Shown: positions 18,254 to 24,760 of the stretch, piece by piece
Numbering within the stretch: position 1 is the stretch's first letter
Layout: each line of letters starts with the position of its first letter
Notes under the pieces: generated by a model
What the model saw: the letters and a program-made list of their open reading frames with translations, nothing else
Database searches by the model: none
What the model was told of the DNA's origin: nothing
Translations under genes and position numbers: made by a program
NCBI GenBank assembly: GCA_944391515.1
Contig: CALXTW010000021.1
Location: 1 to 32,829, forward strand
Length of the DNA: 32,829 nucleotides
Direction of reading: 5' to 3'
Source of the DNA: an uncultured Alphaproteobacteria bacterium
GTDB taxonomy: Bacteria > Pseudomonadota > Alphaproteobacteria > RF32 > CAG-239

Positions 18254-18289
18254 AGTCTCCATATTATGTTTGATATGGAGACTTTTTTT
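18254..18289 (+). terminator. Strong intrinsic terminator abutting anmK; overlaps its likely ribosome site
   Basis: A perfect 11-bp stem (AGTCTCCATAT with ATATGGAGACT) around an 8-base loop, followed by seven T residues. The T run ends right at the ATG of anmK. The only GGAG available to anmK lies in the 3' arm of the stem, so the hairpin may also limit anmK translation in read-through transcripts. Confidence 0.85.
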
Positions 18290-19585
18290 ATGGATTGCAT
18301 TAAAACCATAGGCGTTATGACCGGAAATTCGTTAGATGCAGTTGATGTCGTCTTAAGTGAGTTTTCTATAAATCGAATTAAAGATATTCAAGGTCTAACA
18401 CTTCCTTATTCCGATACTCTGCGCCAAAATTTTATCCAAATAAAAGAAACCTTAAAAAACAATCCTCAGTCGCTGTCCAAACTTGCGCAAACCAAAGACT
18501 TCATATCAACAATCAACGAATATACCACTCTCATTGCTCAGGCTGTCAATGAGGTAATTGAACACTCAAAAATCAATAAAACAGAGGTCGCAGCAATCGG
18601 TTTTCACGGTCAAACTTGTGGACATTTGCCGCCCTCTCTGGCTGGTTCTTCCCAAGCCTATACCATTCAAGTTGGCAATCCGAATTTATTAGCTGATTTG
18701 ACTTCTTTACCGGTAATTTATGACTTTCGCTCCGATGATATGCTCAACGGCGGTGAGGGTGCGCCTCTAGCTCCCATGCATAATGCACATTTGGCCGCTT
18801 CGCTCAAGGCGCAAGGCATAACCGAATTTGCTTTCTGCAATGGAGGAAACACCGGCAACCTTTCCTTTATCAGCAAAACCCCAAATGGTGAAAATGTTGT
18901 TTTAGGATGGGACAGCGGACCGTTTAATCATTTTCCCGATATGCTAACCCAAAAGTTTTTTAAACAAAACTATGATAGAAACGGCTTCTATGGCAACCAA
19001 GGAACCATAAAACCAGAACTTCTAAAAATTTTGTTTGATACTGCGGCGCAAACCCCACAAGGAGAGAATTATTACCTGTTGCCGCCACCAAAGTCTTCCG
19101 ACCCGGCCTGGTATCGTTTACTCGATTTGCAAGGATTTAAGCCGTGGGATATTTTACGAACGGCGGAATATTTAAGTGCTTATACCATGTTTCACTCGCT
19201 GAAATATGTCCCGGAAAACATCACGATGCCCAAGCATCTTTTAGTCTTTGGCGGCGGTTGGAAAAATCCGTTAATACTGAATGATTTTCAAAACTTGATG
19301 AACAGGGAAGCTTTAGTTTTGCCAGAACATCAAGAGATTTTTAAATTCATAAACCAAAGATTAGGAAGAGATTACCAAATTTGCTGGTCGGATGAATATG
19401 GCGTCAGCGGACAATATATGGAAGCGAGAATTATGGCAGACCTCGCTTATTGCAAAATAAAGAATATTCCCTTTACCACGCCGCAAATGACCAATTGTAA
19501 AACACCGACGGTTTGTGGTCAGTGGTGCTATCCTCAAACCGAACAACTTCCTTTGTTTAGTAGAGCTTACCCAGGTAGAAAATAA
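18290..19585 (+). CDS. anmK: Anhydro-N-acetylmuramic acid kinase
   Basis: A 431-residue cytoplasmic enzyme that opens and phosphorylates 1,6-anhydro-MurNAc to MurNAc-6-phosphate in peptidoglycan recycling. Family motifs appear in order: GVMTGNSLDAVDVVL at ~8-22 (phosphate loop), FHGQTCGHLPP at ~104-114, DFRSDDMLNGGEGAPLAP at ~145-162 (with the catalytic Asp), CNGGNTGNLSF at ~182-192, and GWDSGPFNHFPD at ~207-218. The ATP-binding loop GVMTGNS differs slightly from the common GLMSGTS. The start at 18290 gives the expected N-terminus; upstream in-frame Met codons (18266, 18275) lie in the hairpin, and the far upstream one lies in the previous gene. A bidirectional terminator follows. No murQ is in the window. 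Confidence 0.93.
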   Translation: MDCIKTIGVMTGNSLDAVDVVLSEFSINRIKDIQGLTLPYSDTLRQNFIQIKETLKNNPQSLSKLAQTKDFISTINEYTTLIAQAVNEVIEHSKINKTEVAAIGFHGQTCGHLPPSLAGSSQAYTIQVGNPNLLADLTSLPVIYDFRSDDMLNGGEGAPLAPMHNAHLAASLKAQGITEFAFCNGGNTGNLSFISKTPNGENVVLGWDSGPFNHFPDMLTQKFFKQNYDRNGFYGNQGTIKPELLKILFDTAAQTPQGENYYLLPPPKSSDPAWYRLLDLQGFKPWDILRTAEYLSAYTMFHSLKYVPENITMPKHLLVFGGGWKNPLILNDFQNLMNREALVLPEHQEIFKFINQRLGRDYQICWSDEYGVSGQYMEARIMADLAYCKIKNIPFTTPQMTNCKTPTVCGQWCYPQTEQLPLFSRAYPGRK

Positions 19586-19588
19586 AAA

Positions 19589-19610
19589 AAGCACCCTAAA
19601 AAGGGTGCTT
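19589..19610. terminator. Bidirectional terminator between anmK and the EF-hand gene
   Basis: A 9-bp stem (AAGCACCCT with AGGGTGCTT) with an AAAA loop, A-rich on the left and T-rich on the right. It lies between two convergent genes. Confidence 0.85.
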
Positions 19611-19629
19611 CTCTTCAATACAAAATAAG

Positions 19630-19935
19630 TTATTGCTGCAAACCTTCCGACATTTTCTTGAGTTGGTTGACAATGTTAGCAACAGTTTGAGAATATTCCT
19701 CTTCAGAAATTGTACCGTTTTTATCGGTATCTAATTTTTCAAAAACCTTTGCCGTAACTTTTTTTGTTTCTTCTAACTTGTACTCAACTAATTCTTCCTG
19801 AGAAATTTCCCCATCAGAATTAGTATCTATTTTTGTAAATTGCTCATGAATCATCAAAGTCGGATCAATTTGTTGAGCTTGAACAGAATTGATGAAAAGC
19901 AATGTTAATACACAACTAAATACGGTCAGTTTCAT
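19630..19935 (-). CDS. Exported EF-hand calcium-binding protein
   Basis: A 101-residue protein with a signal peptide (residues 1-21, ending VQA before QQ), so probably periplasmic. Two canonical 12-residue EF-hand loops are visible: DTNSDGEISQEE at ~37-48 and DTDKNGTISEEE at ~69-80. Each has acidic residues at positions 1, 3 (or Asn) and 12 and Gly at 6. The start is at 19935, where AGAGG is 5 bases upstream; an earlier in-frame Met at 19974 would overlap the proS gene. It lies 22 bases after proS on the same strand and is probably cotranscribed with it. Role: Ca2+ buffering or sensing; the partner is unknown. Confidence 0.85.
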   Translation of the reverse strand: MKLTVFSCVLTLLFINSVQAQQIDPTLMIHEQFTKIDTNSDGEISQEELVEYKLEETKKVTAKVFEKLDTDKNGTISEEEYSQTVANIVNQLKKMSEGLQQ

Positions 19936-19957
19936 AACAACCTCTTTTGTTTGGGGG

Positions 19958-21475
19958 TTAATAAGAACGCGCATAAATCACATCCATTGTTGCCGGTTTG
20001 CCGGTTAACAAGCAAACACCTTCTGTTCCGGTTTGGTCAAACGGAATACAACGGATTGTAATTTTCATTTCTTTGAGAATAGCTTCAGATTCCGGATCGG
20101 CACACCATTTGCCGCGAACAAAAGCAACCTTGCCTTGCTTACCATCTTCAATCCAAACATTGGATTGGCTGAAGTATTTTTTAAATTCTTCAGGAGAGGT
20201 AATATCTTGGCGAATATTTTGTTCCAATCTGCTTTTCGCTTTCGAGAAAATCTCTTTTTGAATGTTTTCCAAACGAGTATCAATTGAGCCGACAAATTCA
20301 TCAAATTTGACGATTTGTTTACCCTCAGGAGTACCAAGTTTGGTTCTTTCTTTAACCATAACATTCTGACCTTCGGCATCACGCATACCGATTTCGCAAA
20401 TAACCGGAGCACCTTTTCTGGTCCACTCCCAGAATTTGTCAACCGAAGCTCTGTCACGTTTATCAACTTTGATACGAATTTTTTCAGCAAACGGAGCTTC
20501 TTTCTTTAAGGCAGCGACCAAATTTGAGATATATTCCATAACCTTGTCTGCATCTTCGGCTTTTTTAATAACCGGAACAATCACAACCTGATAAGGTGCA
20601 ATTTTCGGAGGAACAACCATACCATCATCATCGGCATGGGTCATAATTACGCCACCGATTAAGCGGGTAGAAACACCCCAAGAAGTCGTATAGGCGTATT
20701 CAGATTGACCTTGATTATTGATGAATGAGATATTGGCAGACTTAGCAAAATTTTGTCCCAAGAAGTGAGAAGTACCAGCTTGCAGAGCTTTACCATCTTG
20801 CATCATTGCTTCAACGCAATAAGTATCAACCGCACCTGGGAATTTTTCATGCTCAGGTTTTCGACCAACCAACACCGGCATAGCCAAAGTATTTTCGCAC
20901 AAATCACGATAGGCTTCCAACATGCGTGTTGTCTCAATTTCGGCTTCCTTGGCAGTCGCATGAGCAGTGTGGCCTTCTTGCCACAAAAATTCTCTGGTTC
21001 TTAAAAATAGGCGAGGGCGCATTTCCCAACGAACAACGTTTGCCCATTGGTTAACCAAAACCGGTAAATCGCGGTAAGATTTAACCCATTTTGAAAATGA
21101 ATCGGCAATAATAGCCTCAGATGTCGGACGAACGATTAAAGGCTCTTCAAGTTTTGAATCCGGAACAAGTTTTCCGTCTTTCATCGACAAGCGAGAATGG
21201 GTAACAACCGCCATTTCCTTAGCAAAACCATCAACATGTTCAGCTTCTTTTTGGAAGAAAGACAGCGGAATAAACATCGGGAAATAGCAATTTTCATGAT
21301 CTGTTTCTTTAATCTTTTCATCAAACACGTCGCGGATACGTTCCCAAATACCATATCCCCAAGGTTTAATCACCATACATCCCGGAGAAGAAGAATTTTC
21401 GGCCATATCTGCTTCACTAACAACATTTTGATACCACTCCGGATAATTACCGGCTCTTGTATTTTTTAATCCCAT
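19958..21475 (-). CDS. proS: Prolyl-tRNA synthetase, archaeal/eukaryotic type
   Basis: A 505-residue class II aminoacyl-tRNA synthetase that charges tRNA-Pro. Motif 2 is seen in the RPRLFLRTREFLWQEGHTA segment (~154-173), the proline-pocket region in AGTSHFLGQNF (~241-251), and motif 3 in GGVIMTHADDDGMVVPP (~281-297). The anticodon-binding domain follows (APYQVVIVPV), then a C-terminal zinc-type domain ending in the characteristic Tyr. It lacks the large editing insertion between motifs 2 and 3 that marks the standard bacterial enzyme, so it belongs to the class shared with Archaea and Eukarya that is scattered in Bacteria. AAGGA precedes the ATG. It is followed closely by the EF-hand gene. 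Confidence 0.95.
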   Translation of the reverse strand: MGLKNTRAGNYPEWYQNVVSEADMAENSSSPGCMVIKPWGYGIWERIRDVFDEKIKETDHENCYFPMFIPLSFFQKEAEHVDGFAKEMAVVTHSRLSMKDGKLVPDSKLEEPLIVRPTSEAIIADSFSKWVKSYRDLPVLVNQWANVVRWEMRPRLFLRTREFLWQEGHTAHATAKEAEIETTRMLEAYRDLCENTLAMPVLVGRKPEHEKFPGAVDTYCVEAMMQDGKALQAGTSHFLGQNFAKSANISFINNQGQSEYAYTTSWGVSTRLIGGVIMTHADDDGMVVPPKIAPYQVVIVPVIKKAEDADKVMEYISNLVAALKKEAPFAEKIRIKVDKRDRASVDKFWEWTRKGAPVICEIGMRDAEGQNVMVKERTKLGTPEGKQIVKFDEFVGSIDTRLENIQKEIFSKAKSRLEQNIRQDITSPEEFKKYFSQSNVWIEDGKQGKVAFVRGKWCADPESEAILKEMKITIRCIPFDQTGTEGVCLLTGKPATMDVIYARSY

Positions 21476-21508
21476 AAGTTTATTCCTTTTTTAATATTAC
21501 ATAATTAA

Positions 21509-21536
21509 AGGCTCGCCGCCCCAATGCGGAAAGCCT
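21509..21536 (-). terminator. Possible terminator between the pentapeptide gene and proS
   Basis: On the minus strand AGGCT pairs with AGCCT and CCGC with GCGG around a 6-base loop, with a 2x2 internal loop, followed by TTTAATTA. The GC-rich hairpin stands out in AT-rich DNA. It could end the pentapeptide transcript or be leader structure in proS mRNA. Confidence 0.5.
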
Positions 21537-21593
21537 GACCACTATAACACTTTTTGCTTATTTGCCAAGAGGTTATTTACGCAAAATTAAATT

Positions 21594-22205
21594 TTATATC
21601 ACGCTGATAGCTAAGGCAGACAAAATATCTTCAGCTTGTGATTTTGAAATAAAAGCACCTTTCAGGTTGGCTGCATCATTATAGCTGAAACAGCCCAAAT
21701 CACACCCTCTCAAATCAGCACCCTTAAAACGACATTGTCGCAAAACGGCTTCTCGTAAGGAGCAATTCTCCCAAATACTGTCTCTAAAATCGCAAGCGTT
21801 TAATTCCGCTCCGTTAAAATTTAAGCCGTACAGTGTTTGTCCCTTAAAATTAAATTCCGGTAAGAAACAATAAGAAAGCATACAATTCTTAAACTCACAA
21901 TTTAAGTTGCTGACATCAGAAAAATCACTTCCGGAAAGCTTGCAATCCTCAAACTTAGCACTAAAAAGGTGACACCCTCTGAATATACAATTATTCAAAT
22001 CACAATTTTTAAAAATTGCTTCATTGAAATTGGAATAAGAAAAATCAATATTACTCATTTTGCAATTAACAAAACGACTGTTTTCTAATGAAATGTGTCT
22101 TATTTCTGAAATTGTAAAAAGACAATTTTCAAATTGAGTACATTCCTCAGAGATTTTAATTTTCTTAAGCTCTTCAGTTGATATAGATTGATTGCAAAAA
22201 TTCAT
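21594..22205 (-). CDS. Pentapeptide-repeat protein
   Basis: A 203-residue protein made almost wholly of pentapeptide repeats of the A(D/N)Lxx type, e.g. SNIDFSYSNFNEAIFKNCDL, ADLRGCDL and CDFRDSIW, with Phe or Leu at the centre of each. Such proteins fold as a right-handed quadrilateral beta-helix. The length, the break near the middle (PEFNFKGQTLYGLNF), and the Cys-rich repeats recall the Qnr/McbG proteins that shield DNA gyrase, but that role cannot be claimed from repeats alone. No signal peptide or membrane segment. GAGG lies 6 bases before the ATG, just after the T run of the terminator of the upstream gene. Confidence 0.85.
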   Translation of the reverse strand: MNFCNQSISTEELKKIKISEECTQFENCLFTISEIRHISLENSRFVNCKMSNIDFSYSNFNEAIFKNCDLNNCIFRGCHLFSAKFEDCKLSGSDFSDVSNLNCEFKNCMLSYCFLPEFNFKGQTLYGLNFNGAELNACDFRDSIWENCSLREAVLRQCRFKGADLRGCDLGCFSYNDAANLKGAFISKSQAEDILSALAISVI

Positions 22206-22214
22206 TTTAGCCTC

Positions 22215-22245
22215 AAAAAAAGTCCGATAAAAACTATCAGACTTT
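22215..22245 (-). terminator. Intrinsic terminator of the secreted Lys-rich protein gene
   Basis: On the minus strand AAAGTCTGATA pairs with TATCGGACTTT (one U-G wobble) around a 5-base loop and is followed by T residues. The T run runs directly into the GAGG of the pentapeptide-repeat gene. Confidence 0.75.
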
Positions 22246-22278
22246 AATTATAAAAAGATAACACTAAAATAAAAATAA

Positions 22279-22740
22279 TTATTTCACAATGTCATCAATT
22301 TTTTTGATGATTTTTTTAGAATGTTTGTTTTCGTTTAATATCTGACTGTACTTTTCTCTTCGATTTTGCTGCTTTTCAAGCAATTCACTGGTTTCTTTAG
22401 CTTGTTTTAAGGCTAAATTCTTATCTTCCTTGGCTTGCGAAAGGAGCAAATTTTTAACTTCTTGAGGCAAAGAAGATTTACCGATTTTATAAACGGCTTC
22501 ATCAAAATCCTCACTAATATCGGCACTTTTACGAGCAAACCACTGACTGCTTGATTTTTTAGCGGCTTTTTTCATTGTTTTTAAGCTATGTTTTTCAGCC
22601 TTATTATCTAAAGCGGTGTCTGCAATTTGGAAAGACTTCAAGCTCTCATTTGAGGTGTTAGAATATTCCTTAGCTCTAACGGAAGTTGTCAAGAAACACA
22701 CAAACACACTACACATTAAAGCACCGATAATTTTATTCAT
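22279..22740 (-). CDS. Secreted Lys-rich helical protein of unknown function
   Basis: A 153-residue protein with a signal peptide (residues 1-23, hydrophobic core ALMCSVFVCFLTTSVRA, then KEYS). The mature part is highly charged and mostly helical, with a Lys-rich coiled-coil-like region (~105-150, e.g. KQAKETSELLEKQQNRREK). No domain is recognised. The start is at 22740, where AAGGA is about 8 bases upstream; the Met two codons earlier would be too close to it. A terminator follows. It is likely periplasmic or released. Confidence 0.72.
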   Translation of the reverse strand: MNKIIGALMCSVFVCFLTTSVRAKEYSNTSNESLKSFQIADTALDNKAEKHSLKTMKKAAKKSSSQWFARKSADISEDFDEAVYKIGKSSLPQEVKNLLLSQAKEDKNLALKQAKETSELLEKQQNRREKYSQILNENKHSKKIIKKIDDIVK

Positions 22741-22859
22741 AATCATTTCCTTACATAAAACAAACAATATCAATACGTTCAATATAATAGCTTAAGAAAG
22801 AATTGCAAGACTTGAGAAAAGCGCTTGCATATTAAAATGAAAGGGCTAGGATAATTTTG

Positions 22860-22879
22860 TTATGACATTTTTGCCATAA
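22860..22879. promoter_or_regulatory. Inverted repeat in the leader of the cold shock gene
   Basis: TTATGACA and TGCCATAA form an 8-bp imperfect inverted repeat (one G-T type mismatch) around TTTT, 37 bases before the cold-shock ATG. It could be an operator or an mRNA stem. It is short and AT-rich, so chance is possible. Confidence 0.3.
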
Positions 22880-22916
22880 TAAATGTATCAACCTGTTTGT
22901 GAAAAGGATTAAGATA

Positions 22917-23123
22917 ATGGCAACAGGAACAGTAAAATGGTTTAATAATAGAAAAGGTTATGGTTTCATCACACCCGATGAAGGCGAACAAGACATCTTT
23001 GTACACATCTCTGCCGTTCAAAAGGCAGGGTTAAGAACTCTCAAAGAAGGCGCAAAAATCAGCTATGAATTGATGAGTGAAAAAGGAAAGACTGTTGCCG
23101 GCGACTTAAAGGTTGTAGAATAG
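22917..23123 (+). CDS. Cold shock protein (CspA family)
   Basis: A 68-residue single cold-shock domain, a five-stranded OB fold that binds single-stranded RNA and DNA. RNP1 is KGYGFI (~16-21) and RNP2 is DIFVHIS (~32-38); GTVKWFN opens the fold. The start is set at 22917, where AAAGGA is suitably spaced; an in-frame Met six codons earlier lies before the ribosome site. A strong terminator follows. Length matches the family. Confidence 0.95.
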   Translation: MATGTVKWFNNRKGYGFITPDEGEQDIFVHISAVQKAGLRTLKEGAKISYELMSEKGKTVAGDLKVVE

Positions 23124-23139
23124 CTCTATTTTTTCCCAA

Positions 23140-23177
23140 AACACCGTTAAGAATAATCTCTTAGCGGTGTTTTTTTG
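23140..23177 (+). terminator. Terminator of the cold shock gene
   Basis: AACACCGTTAAGA pairs with TCTTAGCGGTGTT (13 bp, one T-G wobble) around a 6-base loop, followed by T residues. Confidence 0.85.
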
Positions 23178-23234
23178 TTTGACGACACTTTGAAAAAGCT
23201 GTAGCTTAAGAACAGTTTTTTTATTATTATGCTT

Positions 23235-23543
23235 ATGAAAACAAAAATATTTGCAATTTGCCTGACAGGGATGGCTATTGCTTTAGGTGCTTACTCAGAA
23301 CCAAATCAAACACCTGTTTCTCAACCCAATGAAACAATCTGTATTGATAGTATTATGACACCAATGACGGCCGCGGATATTCTCTTATCAGTTATTGATA
23401 AAGGATACATAAAAAACGGCAAATATTATTCAGTCAGAAAAGGAAAAACACCATCTCCAGATGGCCTTTATTCCGTCATCGAAACAACATTTGATGGAAC
23501 TATCGAAAGCATTGACACCATCAAAGTCTATTTCAAAAAGTAA
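23235..23543 (+). CDS. Small exported protein of unknown function
   Basis: A protein of about 102 residues with a signal peptide (KIFAICLTGMAIALGAYS). The mature part contains TAADILLSVIDKGYIKNGKYYSVRKGK and ends in IDTIKVYFKK. No family is recognised. An in-frame ATG two codons earlier (23229) is an alternative; neither has a Shine-Dalgarno sequence in its AT-rich leader, unlike most genes here. A strong terminator follows the stop. It could be a lipid-free periplasmic protein. Confidence 0.6.
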   Translation: MKTKIFAICLTGMAIALGAYSEPNQTPVSQPNETICIDSIMTPMTAADILLSVIDKGYIKNGKYYSVRKGKTPSPDGLYSVIETTFDGTIESIDTIKVYFKK

Positions 23544-23547
23544 AAAG

Positions 23548-23582
23548 AAACCGTTCAGACTTAACATCTGAACGGTTTTTGT
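23548..23582 (+). terminator. Terminator of the small exported protein gene
   Basis: A perfect 12-bp stem (AAACCGTTCAGA with TCTGAACGGTTT) with a 7-base loop and a T run. Confidence 0.88.
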
Positions 23583-23637
23583 TTGGCTTAAATCATAATT
23601 TGCAAATTATCACGAACAGTCCGTAGTACAACCACTA

Positions 23638-23691
23638 GCCTGTGGCGCGGCCACTGCCTGTGGTGCTACCACTGCCTGTGGTGCTACCACT
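23638..23691. repeat. Three 18-bp tandem repeats at the rubrerythrin stop codon
   Basis: The unit GCCTGTGGTGCTACCACT is repeated at 23638, 23656 and 23674. The last two are identical; the first differs at three positions. The array overlaps two bases of the rubrerythrin stop. CCAC and GTGG in each unit allow small hairpins. The array is GC-rich relative to its surroundings. Confidence 0.9.
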
Positions 23692-24229
23692 AGAATTGTT
23701 CTTGCAATTCAAAGAAATAAGCTTGCGGATGATCGCAAACCGGGCATTTTTCAGGAGCTTTCGGGCTCTCAACACGATGTCCGCAGTTAGCGCATTCCCA
23801 AATAACTTTAGTCGGGCGTTCAAAGATTTTGCCTTCAACTAAAGAATTGAGCAAAGCATTATATCTTTCTTCATGACCTTTTTCGATTTTAGCTACTTGC
23901 TCAAACAAGAAAGCAATTTTGGTAAAGCCTTCTTCATGAGCTTCTTTAGCCATACGGTCATACATATCGGTCCACTCATAATGCTCACCGGCTGCTGCAT
24001 CTTTGAGGTTTGTCATAGTATCAGGAACTTGACCTTCATGCAAAAGTTTGAACCAAATTTTAGCATGTTCTTTTTCATTATTGGCGGTTTGTTCAAATTT
24101 ATCGGCAATAATATTGTAGCCTTCTTTTTTAGCTTTAGACGCATAATAGGTGTACTTATTGCGAGCCATAGATTCGCCAGCAAAAGCATCCATTAAGTTT
24201 TTCTCAGTCTTAGAGCCTTTAAGTTCCAT
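23690..24229 (-). CDS. rbr: Rubrerythrin
   Basis: A 179-residue non-haem iron peroxidase of anaerobes, reducing H2O2 in the cytoplasm. The N-terminal ferritin-like domain carries the diiron ligands: E in [11 protein letters not shown] (~19), EKEH (~52-55), and E..GHEERY (~115-121). The C-terminal rubredoxin-like domain has the paired Cys knuckles CANCGH and CPVCDH (~148-151 and ~164-167). Length and order are canonical. AAGGAG precedes the ATG. It lies downstream of perR on the same strand, 26 bases away, and is likely in the same transcript and thus peroxide-responsive. The stop touches an 18-bp repeat array. Confidence 0.96.
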   Translation of the reverse strand: MELKGSKTEKNLMDAFAGESMARNKYTYYASKAKKEGYNIIADKFEQTANNEKEHAKIWFKLLHEGQVPDTMTNLKDAAAGEHYEWTDMYDRMAKEAHEEGFTKIAFLFEQVAKIEKGHEERYNALLNSLVEGKIFERPTKVIWECANCGHRVESPKAPEKCPVCDHPQAYFFELQEQF

Positions 24230-24255
24230 AGTTTTTCTCCTTGTTTGTTAGAGCG

Positions 24256-24636
24256 TTAATTAAAATTTTTACAGTTTTGACAGATTCCCTTAAAGGAAAT
24301 ATCAAAATTCTCAACCAATAAGCCCGTCTTGGCCAAAACCTTATCGGCCAAATCAGGAGCCACGTCATAAGGCACATCATAAACCTTATGGCATTTTGTG
24401 CAAATAAAATGATAATGATTACACAAGTTATGATCAAAATGCACCGACCCATCTAAGCTCTCAATTTTACGAATGACATTATTTTCAGCCAATTGATTAA
24501 GATTTCGATAAACAGTCGCCAAACTCAAAGAGGGCATTTCTTTACGTGCAATATTATATATTTCATCAGCAGTCGGATGAATAACATTCTCCTGCAATGT
24601 TTTTAATATCAGCTCTCTTTGTTTTGAATATTTCAT
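24256..24636 (-). CDS. perR: Fur-family repressor, PerR-like
   Basis: A 126-residue DNA-binding metalloregulator. The winged-helix domain shows HPTADEIY (~20-27) and SLATVYRNLNQL (~38-49). The dimer/metal domain contains VHFDHNLCNHYHFICTKCHKVYDV (first part ~66-85), with the His-rich sensor site and first Cys pair. CQNC near the C-terminus supplies the structural zinc site. Context (rubrerythrin in the same operon, flavodiiron protein divergent, and a 7-1-7 palindrome just upstream) favours PerR over Fur, though motif alone cannot separate them. The promoter and operator upstream suggest autoregulation. Confidence 0.85.
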   Translation of the reverse strand: MKYSKQRELILKTLQENVIHPTADEIYNIARKEMPSLSLATVYRNLNQLAENNVIRKIESLDGSVHFDHNLCNHYHFICTKCHKVYDVPYDVAPDLADKVLAKTGLLVENFDISFKGICQNCKNFN

Positions 24637-24653
24637 AACTCTCTCATTAAAAG

Positions 24654-24668
24654 TAATAATGATTATTA
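24654..24668. promoter_or_regulatory. PerR/Fur-box-like operator
   Basis: A perfect 7-1-7 palindrome, TAATAATGATTATTA, close to the known PerR box (TTATAATNATTATAA). It lies just downstream of the -10 of the perR promoter and 18 bases before its start codon, so it would block its own transcription. Confidence 0.75.
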
Positions 24669-24674
24669 TTTTTG

Positions 24675-24702
24675 TTTATAGCTTAATTTTTAGGATTGTC
24701 AA
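24675..24702 (-). promoter_or_regulatory. Promoter of perR-rbr
   Basis: On the minus strand TTGACA (24702-24697) and TATAAA (24680-24675) are separated by 16 bases. The operator starts 6 bases after the -10. Confidence 0.72.
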
Positions 24703-24724
24703 CAATAATTTTAGGGATTATGTA
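24696..24724 (+). promoter_or_regulatory. Candidate promoter of the flavodiiron protein gene
   Basis: TTGTCA (24696-24701) and TATGTA (24719-24724) are separated by 17 bases. The -35 overlaps the -35 of the divergent perR promoter. Confidence 0.5.
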
Positions 24725-24760
24725 TAGAATAACATTTTAACAATATTAAAGGAGAAGACC

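Noticed and set aside
18137..18289. A longer N-terminus for anmK starting at 18137
   Set aside because: It would overlap the upstream gene and read through the terminator hairpin; the family N-terminus starts with the GVMTGNS segment soon after 18290.
23638..23691. The 18-bp repeats as a CRISPR array
   Set aside because: Units are directly adjacent with no spacers, and no cas gene is present.
23635..23838. A GS-rich C-terminal extension as the true end of rubrerythrin (frameshift)
   Set aside because: The rubrerythrin frame is intact with a normal family C-terminus and its own stop; the GS-rich tail occurs only in another frame.
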